Notes under the pieces: generated by a model
The model's input: the letters and a program-made list of their open reading frames with translations, nothing else
What the model was told of the DNA's origin: nothing
The model's database searches: none
Assembly: GCF_004210375.1 (NCBI RefSeq)
Contig: NC_134837.1
Location: 167,813,310 to 167,877,309 of the forward strand
DNA length: 64,000 nucleotides
DNA from: Tachypleus tridentatus
Lineage: Eukaryota > Arthropoda > Merostomata > Xiphosura > Limulidae
Reading direction: 5' to 3'
Shown here: piece after piece, positions 25,301 through 40,300 of the stretch
Position numbering within the stretch: the first letter of the stretch is position 1
Layout of the letters: each line of letters begins with the position of its first letter
Made by a program: the position numbers and the translations under genes

Positions 25301-28300
25301 ATTATTTCCATTATTAGTGTTAGCATGATAATTATTATTTTATATAGTAGCCTAGTGTCCTAAACTGGCAGATACTTGTGGGATAATTTTAGAACTACAC
25401 TCAAAAAACGTCGTTAATAACGAAGTACTCGACTGATTATTCAATGTATTCCAATCATAATAAGTTTTAGTTTTCTTTTGTATGGATTCATAAAATTATG
25501 TATTTCTTCTCAGTTTGAAATAATAGAATTGACTTCAATATAAGTTAAATTAATTCAAAATCTATAGAGTTAGCTTGCTTTTAATCAAAAGCTATTAATA
25601 ATTTCTATAACAAATTATATATATTTAATCAATCTATTATCGAGGAAATTCTGGATCGAACATTTAACGTCTGCACATATCCTTCCATAATTATGAGCTT
25701 ATAAATAAGGAGAAGACAGCTAGTGAATAGCATACATAGCTACTTCTTGTGTCACTCTTTGCTGAGCAAATACCTCAACCTGGCTGTCACTTTTATGATG
25801 CATTCATGGTATCAAAGTCCGGAGTGCGTTCATGCAGCAAGAAATTACGAACCATAAACTCTCGGATTCATATTCCAAGCACATTAACCAATAGGCGTCT
25901 CGTGAGTCAGGTAGTTAATTTAAATGTTTACTACACTGTTGTTGTTTCATAAGGAGTGACGCTGTGACAGCTCTGAAACAGTTTGAGTTACTATAAGTCA
26001 GATTTTACCAATTACCAAATAATTTGTGGTTTAATGCATTACGTTTAAAATTAAACAAAATTTTAAAAACGTATCTAGATGTCAAATAATATATAAAATA
26101 GAAAATGCGCCACTGTTACATTGAACCTATACCAGGTAAAATAGAAAATGCGCCACTGTTACATTGAACCTATACCAGATAAAATAGAAAATGCGCCACT
26201 GTTACCTTGAACCTATAGCAGATAAAATAGAAAATGCGCAACTGTTACCTTGAACCTATAGCAGATAAAATAGAAAATGCGCCACTGTTACCTTGAACAT
26301 ATACCAGATAAAATAGAAAATGCGCCACTGTTACCTTGAACCTATAGCAGATAAAATAGAAAATGCGCCACTCTTACTATGAACCTATACCAGAGAAAAC
26401 TATTGCTATTTCTTTTTCATCAAATTTCTGAATTATATTTAAAAAATATATATATTTTTTCGCGGCTGTGCAGTTGTGTTAAAATTTCAAAATTTTCGGC
26501 TGTCCAATGACATAACAGGTTAATAAAACGTATAAGAGAAAGAAAGAACACGCTGTGTTTGTTCGATGATTCTCTCAGCAAAATAAACAACAACTTTGTA
26601 TACTTGAGTGAATACGACAAACAGTACATGCGAAACTCGTATTTCGATAGCGTTTTATTATTTTTGATCAGGAAGGAAAAATAAGACTAAAAACAGGAAC
26701 GATCTAAATTCTATTGGGACGTCCAGTAACCTTATGAACTGTGGTATAGTTTCTTTTATCGAACAGAAGATAGAGTAGTGAGATAGAAAGAAACGTTTTT
26801 GAAAAAAAAATCATAGTTTTATCTTGAAGAAAAAATATCAAAACGTGTGATACACATAAGTAAGATAGTGAAACATGTATACGAGTAAATTACCTTGTTT
26901 GACAAGTCCTGAGTAGACCAACCATAAACATTCTAATACACCGTTTCTGTATTTTCGACCCTTGTTAGTTAATTCCAACATGAAACTCTGAAGACGTAAA
27001 ATAGAATATATCACTAATCCCATTGAGATAGTAGCAACAATGATGAGAAGCCACACCTGCAGATTTGAATATAAGGAGAATTATAAGGATTAATTAAGCT
27101 ATTATCACAATTTAGAAAACTACTGTATTTAATGTTAAAAGCAGTAAATTATAACACTATTAGTGAAAGTTAGTTGAGCAGAAACGTTGGTTCTTAACTA
27201 TCTTTCATTGATGATTTGCATCACGATAAACAAGATCCATTAGAATCTATTATGAATGTGACTGAAATTCAAGTTGAAATCATTTAAGTGATAAACAACA
27301 AACAATCAGAATTATTAAACAAGATGATAGAATATTCGTTCAAACAACTGGAAATACGATCTCTGTGTTAAAGGGAGAGAATATACCCTCTAGACAAAAG
27401 ATTTGGCAGAAGTAAGAGTCACATTACCAATGTTTGTGCACAAATATCCATAATACATAAAAATGTAACATTCACGAGATGAAATTCCCATTCATGGGAT
27501 ACGTATAAACATTAGAAAATCAAACTCTGGGGAGCAGTAGAATACATAAAAACATTTAATTGTAACAGCGCTTTCATCTGAGTAAGTTTAAAGTTTATAT
27601 TCAATGTGATGGATGTGTTGGAAGAAACTGAAAATGTTTTACCTTATTGACTAAACATATAGTTAAAGATTGATGTAATGTGTAGCATCGGTAAGAAACT
27701 TAATTTAGAATGATATTTTATTGTGGATCATCACAAGATTTGATTATAATATATTCGAAATTCTCATTGAATGCAAAAATGATGTAAAAATATCAAATAC
27801 ATATTATTCTTTTAGTAGTGTTTTTGGTTTTACTTGATTTGAGCTTCGCTGAAACATCAAAAGTGACGAAATAAAAATTTCCGTTTGATTATAAACTTTC
27901 TCAGACTTCTTAGGAAAAACTGACGTCTGAAATCTTTGACATGAGCAATATATCATAATAAGGAAATTATCTAAGTAAGATTAAATACAAATTTGATAGT
28001 TAAGCTTCGCACAAAGCTGCTCAACTGCTGTTTGTGTTAGCTGCTCCTAAGTCTGAACAAGATTAGAGGGTAAGTAATTTGTAAACATCATAACGTCCTC
28101 ACAGCCACCATGTTCAGTGATCGGTTTCGATCCCGAAATTCGCAATATCTAACCGACTTGTTAGTTTAGGTCAAATACAGTGTGAAATGATAGATAAATA
28201 AATAAATCTACATTTTAAGAGAAGTTTTGATGAATATAATAGCAAGATATTAATAGGTATAATAGTAAAATAATTACTTATAAACAAAAAGAAGTTGAAA

Positions 28301-31300
28301 CCTATCCAAGTTTGGTAACATGATTTGCCGTTAATTTGGTTCGTTTTGAATTTCGTGCAAAGCTACACGAGGGCTATCTGCGCTAGCCATCCCTAATTTA
28401 GCAGTGTAGGACTAGAAGAAAGGAAGCTAGTCATCACCACTTACCGCCAACTCTTGGGCTACTCTTTTACCAACGAACAGTGGGATTGACCTAACATTAT
28501 ATCGTCCCTACGACTGAAAGGGCGAGCATGTTTGGTGCGACGGGGAGTCGAACCCACGACCCTTGGGTTACGAGTCTAGTGCCTTAACCACCTGGTCATA
28601 CCGGGCCTTTTCCATTAATAACTCGGTGTTTGTATCACATACCTGAGGCTTAAACGGAGCCAACAGAGCTTCACTTTTGTCTTTTCTTTTCGGCATCTTC
28701 ATCAAAATTCCAATTTCGTCTTCAAATATTGTGTTTGTGAAACTAACGGCTTTCATACGTTCCCTTGTTTTTGTAAACAATGCACCTGCGATATCAACTT
28801 TCTACAAAAAAGAAGTAATAATAATAATGAATTGTACATAATCTCACGAAGGAATTATGCATGCTTTAGTTTCTCTTGTTAATTCCAGGAAGATGAAACA
28901 TAGAATAGTATTCAGAATAGTGTAACAACAAAATGATGGGTATCTATGACCTATAATAACAATAAAGTGATGGCTGCCTATGTACTATAATAACGACAAA
29001 ATGATGGGTGTTTATGACCTACAATAACAATAAAGTGATGGCTCCCTATATCCTATAATAACGACAAAATTATGGGTAGCTATGACCTATAATAACAATA
29101 AAGTGATGACTGCTTATATCCTATAATAACAATAAAGTGGTGGCTGTCTATGACCTATAACAACAATAAAGTGATGACTGCCTATGTCCTATAATAACGA
29201 CAAAATGATGGATGTCTATGACCTATAATAAGAGTAAAGTGATGGCTGCCTATGTCCTAAAATAATGAGAAAATGTTGGATGTCTATGCTCTAAAACCCT
29301 TTCAACTACCATCTACGAAATGTTCTGTGTGATAGCTTATGTTATGAATTGTTATCATACGCCATACACATTGTTCAGTGGTTTTCTTTACTTCCTATAA
29401 ATACTTTACAAGCTCCAACAAGAAGTTTTGAAAACACATTTGAGTGAGTAAAATACACATAATTCCAAGAGAATTTCTATTAATTGTATAGGTTGACATG
29501 AACTTATGATTGGATGTTTTGCTTTGATGACATCCAGTTCGTATCAATATGGAATTTCCTCGTGAAATCAGCACATCAGCTTGGTACATTCATAGTTTTC
29601 TTTACTCTCTGTGTGTAAGTTGTAGGTGTTATGCAATCATGTGGCGTACATCATAAGTTTAGTTAATAATCACGTAGATGTAAATCATAAGTGTAGTCAG
29701 CAATCACGTGGAAGTAAATTATAAGTATAATCAGCAATCACGTCAAGTATCATGTATAAGACTCTCGCAATATGTATTATCTCATTTTTGAAGCAACTTA
29801 CAATTGACAGGATGATAATAAACTTATTGAACATGTAAGAAGATTTAATTCGCCCAATGTTAATACATGGGCTCAGGTTTCATGTTAATTTTAATAGGTG
29901 CTCTTTTGTTGGACTTTGAGAGAAGCCTGTAAACATAACTCTTAGGACTAATCACCTTACAGTTCAAAGAGACTATGTGTTCTTGAGTTGTTTTTGGTGA
30001 CAATATATTTAACTTTTTTTTCTACACCTGTAGAGTTCCTTTCGTATCTCATCTAAGAATAATCTGTATTTCACCACTGGAATCACGTCTTCCTTTGTTT
30101 TACCGGTCAACGATACAGATATCTTATACTTTAAAACAGTAAAATATTGTGCCTTGCATTACTTTGTAATATATCTCATTCAGAAGGGCTGAATACTGTG
30201 CGCGATTTGCACTTTTAACCCACCAGACCTTAACCGAATTACGACAAGAGGGTGGGATTTTAACCTTCTGTAGTCAAAGGCCGCAGGAAAGTTGACTTAT
30301 TGTTACTATAGGTCATAAATTACTTTCTGTAACACTTTTAAGAGTGTAGTACATTGGTCAGCTGAAATGATAATACTTATGTTGTGGATAAAAGATTATT
30401 GAAAACTGTGAGGAAAAAATCATAAAATGGAAGGTTTTAAAGCATAGCGGGTGTGTTTTTATTATATTAGAGACACATTGGGCTATCTACTGAGTTCACC
30501 GAGGTGAATCGAACCCCTGATTTTAGCGCTATAAATCCATAGACTTACCGCTATACCAGCGGTGGACTTAAGGCATACCTATTATTATGTTTTTACAGAA
30601 GTTTTGTACAGTGTGGCTGGTAAGCTTAGACTGACTGCAGAGTTTGAAAAGCTTCGCACTGTTACTAGAATATAATGAAAAAAGTCGTTTACTTTGTTAA
30701 TAATGTTACGTTTTATTGATGTTACTAAACAAAGGATTAGAAACTATTAAACGAGTGAAAATGTTTCTCGGACTTAATGATAAATAACTCCAGCCTTACC
30801 AATATCAGAACTATATGTTAAGTAAACCTAGTTATTTTTACAGTTTGACAGTAAAATGTTATTATTTGATTTTTAGAGGATCTGATTATTACTAGCTTAC
30901 TTTACGTTTTGCATAATAATGAAAACCCAGTTAGGGAAAATAAAACCCACGTGTCACAGTTTTATTCATATTGGTACACCTAAAAACTTCAGGTTTTTGA
31001 ACTTGCACTAAATTCAAAATTTAAGAGTTTTCATACATTAGTTTTTATTATATTCACTTGAATACACTTAAAAAGTAAAAATAGTAAAGTAACTAAATCA
31101 GATATAATTTTAAAAATTTAATTCTTATGTTGATACAAGTTCTACTAAAATAAATAAAAATTACAAAAAGCATTTAATAAAATGTCATTGAGATAAAATA
31201 CGCATAGGAAAAAAAAGCCTAAACCGATATTTTTAAACATTATTGAGCAATTCATTCAACAAAGATATACAGTGTTTAGTTCGTGATATCAGAAAAAAAA

Positions 31301-34300
31301 ACATAGGTTCAAGAAACCATGACACAAAAAACCATATAACCTGAGAGTTTTCAAGTGGTGGTCACTTGCTCTTCAGGGGTAAACTTATAGGGTTCTGTAT
31401 CATTTTGTACCAATATTGCTTATTTAATATACCTAAAAATGTCTAAAGTAATATGAGAAATAAAATTTTACACTAATGTTATCTATTCTTAATTAGACCA
31501 AGTGATGATTTGAAATACATACTTACCTTGTCTACCAACATTTTCATTATCCCAGTCCATGATAATGTCCCATTCGCTAGTTTTACCAGTCTACCAAAAG
31601 CGCAGTCTTCAGGTACTACAATCTGATAACTTTTATAATGATAAAAAAATGTTAAACAAGGAACAATAGAGGACTTTTCTATTATAGAAATGCACTCAAG
31701 ATAACATTTTAAGTTATGTAAGGAAATATGGATATACAGTATCAAATCATTAATTCTCTTACTATGGTAAAACACTAGGACTAATATATAGTCCTTTTTA
31801 TTTGAGCATATAATTATTATAACTGACAAGGATATGTGTTAATAAAAAATTTTAAACCGTGTATAAAAAAAATTTAAACCGTGTATATCTTTATTCATTT
31901 CCCCCCTCTTCAGTGGTTCACTGGTTTACGAATTTAGAATGCGGATTTCGATAACCATAATAGGCAGAGCTCAGAAAGCTCATTGGTTAAAAAGAACACC
32001 ATATTATTTCAGTACAGTGAGTGAATATTGTTGGAGGCCATGTTTTTTCTTTTTATCTTAAGTTTTGTATTGTTGTTTGTCTATAGTGATTGGCCCGGCA
32101 TGGCCAGGTGAGTTAAAGCGTTCGACTTGTAATCTGAGGGTCGTGAGTTCGAATCCCCGTCGCACCAAACATGCTTGCCCTTTCAGCCGTGGGGGCGTTA
32201 TAATGTTGCGGTCAATCCCACTATTCGGTGGTAAAAGAGTAGCCCAAGAGTTGGCGGTGGTGGTGATGACTAGCTGCCTTCCCTCTAGTCTTACACTGCT
32301 AAATTAGGAACGGCTAGCACAGATAGCCCTCGTGTAGCTTTGCGTGAAATTCCAAAACAAACAAATTGTAGTGAGTTTTGGTGTCAGGTGATGACGGCAT
32401 AGTTTAATAACTAGAAATTGTATGAAATTATTTGAGCAGTATAAAAACATAAGTTAGACTAGATTAATAATTATTGGTGAGTTTCTCAATTAGTTAATCC
32501 GTTACTGTCAGCCACTTATTTATGTAATTCAGTGCTTTGATTACTGAGTAGTCAGCATTAATTAAACCAAGTTACATAATAGTCGAAAATAAAATTATTC
32601 TGTTATCATTAAGTGGGTTTTACATCCTTACTTTTAACAAATCACAAGAACAAACTGCTGAGCAATTAAAACCATTGCAAGATTGATTTCAGCGGTGGAT
32701 TTGTTTTTGATAAAAATAAAAACAAGATTGAGTTTCAAAATGATGGTACATACCAGAAACTGCCTCCAGGTACGAAGGAAAAAACTTGATGCAAACGAAA
32801 AGAAATGTGGTCGTAAGATTTCAACTGGAAAAAAGTGAGAAGCGACTTTTGTAGTGAGAAAGTTCCTCTACTCGATATGGTGTATGATAACTAGCATAGA
32901 GTGGATTTTATGATGCTAGAGAAAAATTCAGACTCAAGAAATCAATTTCACAGAAACATGCCAAACCTTATGATCCGAGCGTTTTCGAAAGGCCTACCGA
33001 AAGGTTGTAGGGTATCGTATTTTTAAGATAGATTGAATATATTTCAATATACTCCACGTGGAAACTCAACTGTGGCATTAAACTAGCTAGTTAGTTCAGT
33101 GTTGTGGCACTGTTGAGCTTTTGTTTCAACTAAAACTAGAACTAAACATTAAGTGAACTTGTACTACCTACTATTATGAAGTTGTGCAAGCTATAGTATA
33201 AAAAACTAAATTTTTTGTTTGTTAAGTTACCCAAGTGACTCTCGGGATCATAATTAGGACATCGTATTTAGTAAAGAATACTGTTTTACGTGTAATGTTA
33301 TGATTTTTTCCCATCCCATATTAAATTTGTAACTCATAACAACTTTTATTAAGTTTTACTACAAAATTGGTTTGGTTAAAATTTCGCGCACACCTACACG
33401 TTAGCCGTTCCTAATTTAGCAACGTTTATTTGTTTGTTTTCTGAAATTCGCGCAAAGCTACACGACAGTTATCTGAGCTAACTTTTTCTAATTTAACAGT
33501 GTAACATTAGAAAGAAGGAAATTATTCCTTACCACCCACCGCTAACTCTTGTGCTACTTCTTTGCCAACGGATAGTGGGATTAACCGTCACATTATAAAG
33601 GTATACGGCTGAAAGATCAAATATGTTTGGTGTGACGGGGATTCAAACCTGCGACCCTGAAATGGCGAGTCGAGCGCCTTAACCACCTGATCATGCTGGG
33701 CCTTTGTTACAAAACCAACGTTATTCCTGTAGTCATCGTTTAAAGAATTAAGTCTGGCTAAGTCCTTTAGGAACAATTAATCCATGGTGTTTATAGAAAA
33801 CAATTTACGTTTTCTCATAAAGGAATACTTTAAATGTACCAAAGTAATTTAGTAAGAAAAGCAGAAACAAATAGGTGGGCAGTAAGTCTGTGAAAGATGT
33901 TTTTGACTACAAGTTACTGCTTATTTTAGTTGCTGTTCTTCAGCAGTAAGAAAAAGTGAATTCACTTGAGGTAATGAAGTAAAACATCAGACAGTATAAG
34001 CACTTTTTTAGCTAGACTGGGGAAATAGAACTACTGTCCTTTAGAAATATTGGTCATGATCTTACCAGGCTTTAGCTTGACTTTATTTGGTCTGTCATCT
34101 TCAGAGTAAAATGAAAAAAATGTTTTAGTCACATATGCAGACTGGTTAATATGTTTTTGATTTCCATCTAATTTCAATTATCTTTTAGTAAGGTAATAGC
34201 TTTGAGTGGTCTTGGCGTAAACTCCACCTGATATTATCTTGAGAACTAATATGTTGGCTCTGGGATATTTGTAGAATATTACATGATGAATGCAACATTC

Positions 34301-37300
34301 ACTTTCAAAAGTTCGATCGTATTGATATTTGATAATTGTGTTGACTAAATAAGATGACTAAAGTTGCAAGCACGCTCTTTGAATCAATATTGGATGATGC
34401 TTGTCTTGTGAATTATTTTTTTATCGAGTTGAAAATAGTATTGGCTGTTAAAGTGTAAACTGAACCTCGTAGAAAGCACATGATCAGTTGCATTCCAGAG
34501 TTACTGGTCCGTCTTCAAGAGAACATTTTCAATACCAACATGACATCTCCGGGAACTTGCATTGTCAGAAAAACACAAGCATGGTCAAATGACATATTTT
34601 ATGTGTTACAACGGATGATGAAGAGAGTAAAATAGGATTCATCAGACAGTATCATACACTTACAATTGCTTGTTATCCATAGATTGCATCCTAAGCATCA
34701 TGCTTTTTAGTTTATATCTAAGAGGAGCAGTTCATTATCTTTATTTTATCCTGTTTACCATTTTTATGTGAAATTGTTTCATCTAGTACTGTATAATGAT
34801 ATTTTCTTAGTATTACTTAGGTCTAGTTATACTATCAAATAATATTAAACTATTTATTTATTGACATCATAATTTATATTATATATTATATTATTATATG
34901 GTTTTGTATTATATGTTTTTTTGTTATACGTTCTTTTGAATTATTTCATAAGAACTATAAAGCATGCAAAGTCTAGTCCATTAAATTTAATAAATATTTT
35001 ATTTTTTTCATGTTCTGGGGTTAGCAAAATCAATTTTCATTGTGAGACGTAATTTTAGGAATAAATGTTTAAAGAGAAATTCTACTTACTTATCTAATTT
35101 TGTATATATTTTTTCATGCAAACATGAATTCAATATCCATAATACTAAACTGTGTAAGTGACCAACTAACTCATACTAACGTATTTATTATCCAATGCTG
35201 GCTTAACTCGCTTTTTGTATGTGATTCAACTTATTTTCTAAACTTTGTAAAAGTTCCGTACATTCTTATGTTGAACTTCCTACTGGTTAAACAACAATAC
35301 AAATTTATACATAGATCTATATTGAAAACTTAAGCTATAACACTATCCCTTCTCTGGATTTTTAAGTCTAAACAATATTATTACACAAAGAAGTCCATGA
35401 CACATTAAACTTAATCTTCTATAATTAACAATAAAGTAAATATTGACAATGAAAAAAACATTGACATTTATAAACCCAAACATAATAAATACATGTATTA
35501 AATAATTACTGACATACCTGACCTTCAATGCAAACTACAATTTTAGTTAACAGGTATTCTCTTAAAACTGCTTATTTACATGTGTTGAATTTCTTTCTTG
35601 TAATTTATGGTATGAAGATGGAGTTACCCTTCGTCCTATATGATCACACGTAATCTAGCTCTTGGAACAACAATAAGTCTACGGATTTATAACTCCAAAT
35701 TCTCCTCCGTGGATAGCCTGATGTAGTTTTTCTATAAAACACACACGCTAAATCTAGCTCACACTGAAATAGCTGCTATTCATGCAAATGATGATATAAC
35801 AATTATATATGTTGTATCACAACTGGTTTGGCGAGTTCTAGTATTAGCTAAAAGTTTCCAATGACAATGTGATTGACTTATTATTACATTATTGGTTATT
35901 TTAACTTATAAAGCCTTATGTGATGTTATTTCATCATTAAAGAAGTTGTCGTTAGATAAATGATAGAGAGAGGCCATTGATTACACAATTTTTAATATCT
36001 TGGATGTGATACAGACAGGGCCTCATGCTTTTCAGCAAATTGATTTGTTTTCTCTGAAGCTGAGTTATTTGACATTACTTCACTAACAGACTTCGAAATA
36101 CGACCAGGGTTGATGACCCTTGGGTTCAAATGCCCACCTTTCTGGATGCCATAAATCACATGTTTTTTTTTCTTTCTACAGTACAGCATCCTTCCCAACA
36201 TCTATTGAATTTAGGAGATAATTCTCTTTTGCGGTATAAATTGTTCAGCCATACCATTTCACCATTATGAAATCTAGTATTATTCAGTATATATCATAGC
36301 GAGTTTTCATATTTTCATTAACTTATTTCATTTTTTTTCAAGTAAAGTCATATATGATACCAGTTGTGTTCCTCAGTCTCATGGATATAATCTGTATGAG
36401 ACTTTACACAGTGATGGTTTCCAGAACAAAAGGTTCAAGTTTCTTTTAGTATTTTTCCAAACGTCAATCAACAGGTTCCAAGGCTTCCCATCACTTAGTT
36501 CGTCCACTCGCGGACCAGTTTATTTAAATATTGCAGGCTTTGTTTCAGCTGGGGTAGATGGCGTATTTTCACCCACAAAATGCCATATTCTTAGTTTATT
36601 AACAATTATTTATTCATAGCAGTCTTGGGCCTAATGTCCAAGTCCTCTACATTTACTGCAGTTTCCGTTTTCTCCTATCCTTTGTAAAGGAAAATTATTA
36701 GTAGGCTAATAAAATACCCTGGATAAACATCAAAATTTGAAACAACATAGTTTTTATTCGCAATGTTTTAAATTTAAAAATTTTAATAAATCAATATTTT
36801 AAGTCTTGTTTTCCCCTGTTTGGTAAATATTGATGAAACAGTATATTTTAAATAATTTCTTCTCTTATCTTTCGTAAGCAATATACACTTCCCTGTTTTT
36901 AGCAAATAAAATTGTCATTGTTTTGTAATTCCTCGCAAGATTTAATACATTTTACATGAAATACAGTGTATTATACGTAACATATATTTACACTAAAAAT
37001 AATGAAGGGAGAATAAATCTGCTTTTCAGAATGTTTAATTCACTGTTTATTGAAAATGTAATTTTTGTGCCTCGTCTTAAGTTTTTGTTTTACAGTAGGA
37101 TACTTAGTAACATATTGCTTTACATTAATACTCAGGAAAGGAAATATTATCCAACAGGTTCATCGAAAGTTTACCTGTTAATCAAAGGGTAATGTGTAGT
37201 GAGAAAATGTTTCATACCTGAAATTAAAATGCAACGCAAGCTGATTTATTATTTCAAAAGTAAATCCTGAGCCTTCATAGTTACGATTTTTTAATTTGAT

Positions 37301-40300
37301 GACATTTTGAAGCACGTCCTATTAAAGTAAGAGACAAAATTGTAAATTAATGTTATATATTTTATAAACTGAATATTACTTTACTCTAATTTGTTTTTTA
37401 GATACTCACCATACCATAACGTCTTAAATTCATTTATAACGATTTGAATTTTAGCAAAGAATAAACAAAATATTTATTTATTAAATTTCAACGCAATTTA
37501 TATGTTGCTCATTTTTATCATGAAACTCGTCTTACTTGGATACGTTTCAAAATACCTCTCTGACTGGCTTTCAAGGAGTAATTATTTCGTAGAAAATATA
37601 GTAGGGACAAGAAAGAAAACAACTACGAAAACATGATATTTTTAATTTAGTAAGGCGTTTGCAATTTTATTCAACTTGTTTTTAAATAATAAATAATCTT
37701 TTTGACTTGGATATTAACTTTTGAAGCAAGGTACATTCGTGATATGTTTGTTTTAGTTAATGTTCCGAAATACTAGAATTATTACAGCTTCAATTTACAT
37801 CGGAGATTGATGTTTAAGTTGACGTTTCATTTGTGCTTGTTTTGACTACAATCACTGATTTTTGATTAATTATGGATATCTTAAACAGTGGAATAATTAT
37901 TCGCTACTTAGTTATTTCAATAAAGTGGAGAGATAGACTTGTCACTAGATAATATATGTATATGTGTACATAAACGCGGATTTCTCTTTCTCTCTGTGGA
38001 ATCCCAAAGTGGTACAGCGGGTATTTCTACGGACTCACACCGCTAAAATTGAGTTTCGATACCCGTGATGGGTAGAGCAGAGATAGCCCATTGTGTAGCT
38101 TCATGCTTAGTTTTAAACAAACAAACTCTCTGTGGATTTATTCCAAATGAAACATCTTTAAGACTAAATACTCGGTGTACAGATACAAGTCTGTACGGGA
38201 AGTAGCCTTAGAGACCGTTTCGAGGTAGTAACTTAAAGCCAAAGTGACCAGACTATCAATTTTTGTCAAACAGAACAACTAATTGTCTCAAATTGAGAAA
38301 TACGTTTTTTTTTTTTTTTGGTAATGCATGATCAAGAGACCTATTATTTACGTTTCATCACTTTGTTAGAACTTCTGATTATTATTCTATCTATGATCAG
38401 TTATAGGTTGAAACGAGTTAAAATTTTATGAAGCCTTCATTTGTGCTTTTTTCTCTCCCTTTCTGTTTCTTCTGCACCAATATGTTTATCCTCTTAACTG
38501 AAAAAGGGTGGGGTTTCCTTTAGAGCATGCTCGTACACTCCTTTAACTAAATATGCTTATTTCAGACTATCTTTGCTATACCTATGTGTTTTATTAAGAA
38601 TCAGCTATACGATAGCTTCTTATCGGCAAATTTTCATTTACATTGTATTACAATAAAGCAGTTCTTCGTTAACTGGAACAATAATAAAATCAGAAAACGC
38701 CGAAAAACGGCATTTGACCACACAGTAGAAATAAGGACACCAAATAGTAGGAAATTTTGTTTTGTTTGTTTGTTTTTGAATTTTGCGCAAAGCTACATGA
38801 GAGCCATCTGCGCTAGTTATCCCTAATTTTGCAGTGTACGACTTGAGGGAGGGAACCTAGTCATCACCACCCACCTCCAACTCTTAGACTACTCTTTTAC
38901 CAACGAATAGTGGGATTGACCGTCACATTATAACGCCGTCACGGCTGAAAGACCAAGCATGTTTGTTGAGAGGTGGAATCGAACCCGCAACTTTCGGATT
39001 ACGAGTCGAGTGTTTTAACCACCTGGCCATGCCAGAACTTTTTGTTTTGTAAACTTGAAATTCATGCAAAGTAAAAGAAGGAGAAACGCATACACTTTTG
39101 CTTTGACTCAAATAGCTTGAAAGGTTTTATTTTGTTTGCAATATGTTATGTTTATTGATGTTAGTCAAAATATTTAGTTAGGTAAAGGAATCAATTTGAT
39201 TTTTATTTTGCAAAAATCACTATTAAAATGGTTGATGTAATCAAAAATAACTCATGATATTTAAAACCATATTCATTCGAGCAATGCTGAGTATTTATTA
39301 ATGTTTACATTCTAAGGTATTCCACAGATTGTTCTCTAAAAAAACCAGACCATTGTTGAACACATCTTCAAAGATCTTTCTTCAGTCGATCAAATCGTTG
39401 AATAGTATTGACCATTTAATTATTTATTATATAAATAACATTCATTTCCATCAGCAATGACATTTAGTTTTCATTTAAAAAAATACGAGAAAATGAAACA
39501 GATCTCAGATGATAATTATAAAAATACTTACATTTACACTGCCAACTAACAATGTTTTATTTTGTAGATTTAGGCGTGGCTGTAACCGATTGCCTGAAAT
39601 GTTATTGAATAAAACAGAATTCAAAAAATAAATAAGAAAACATATAATGCTTGTGTGACAAGTGTTCGCTCATATTTACAGATACTAATATATTAAAATA
39701 TTGTTTTAACTGTTTCTATTATTGGAAGGAATCCTTTCTTATTATTCAGTAAAAAATCATGCAAAATCCAATCAACTAACTGAAAACAAAACGTTTCATT
39801 GCATAGAATACATACATCTTACAAGATCTATTAGTCACGTTCGATGGTTGGGCTAACTCAGAAATAAAACTAAAAAATATATACTTAATATTGTATGGTA
39901 CTGAACTGACTTACTAAATGCCTAACTAACTACACATCAATAAAACTTTGGCGGTTTTTATGTTACAAAAATATTTTCCTCAATTCTAAAGAAAATTCGA
40001 AACATCACGTCAAACATAGACACTCAAGAAATTTAAGGGATTATATAGTATCGTTACGTAATGCTGAAACTCGCTCCAGTCTAAGGCCCGACATGACCAG
40101 GTGATTAAGGTGTTGGACTCTTAATGTGAGGGTCGTGGATTCAAATCCCGTTACACAAAACATGCACGCCCTTTCAGCCGTGAAGGCGTTATAATGTGAC
40201 GATCAAGCACGCTTTTTGTTGGTAAAAGAATAGCCAAAGAATTGGAGGTGGGCGGTGATGATTAGCTCCCTTCCCTCTAGTCTTATACTGTAAAATTACG

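Noticed and set aside
34060-34120. Minus-strand short open stretch before a GTAAGA donor
   Set aside because: Exons H and G already join in phase, and the open piece is too short to support alone.
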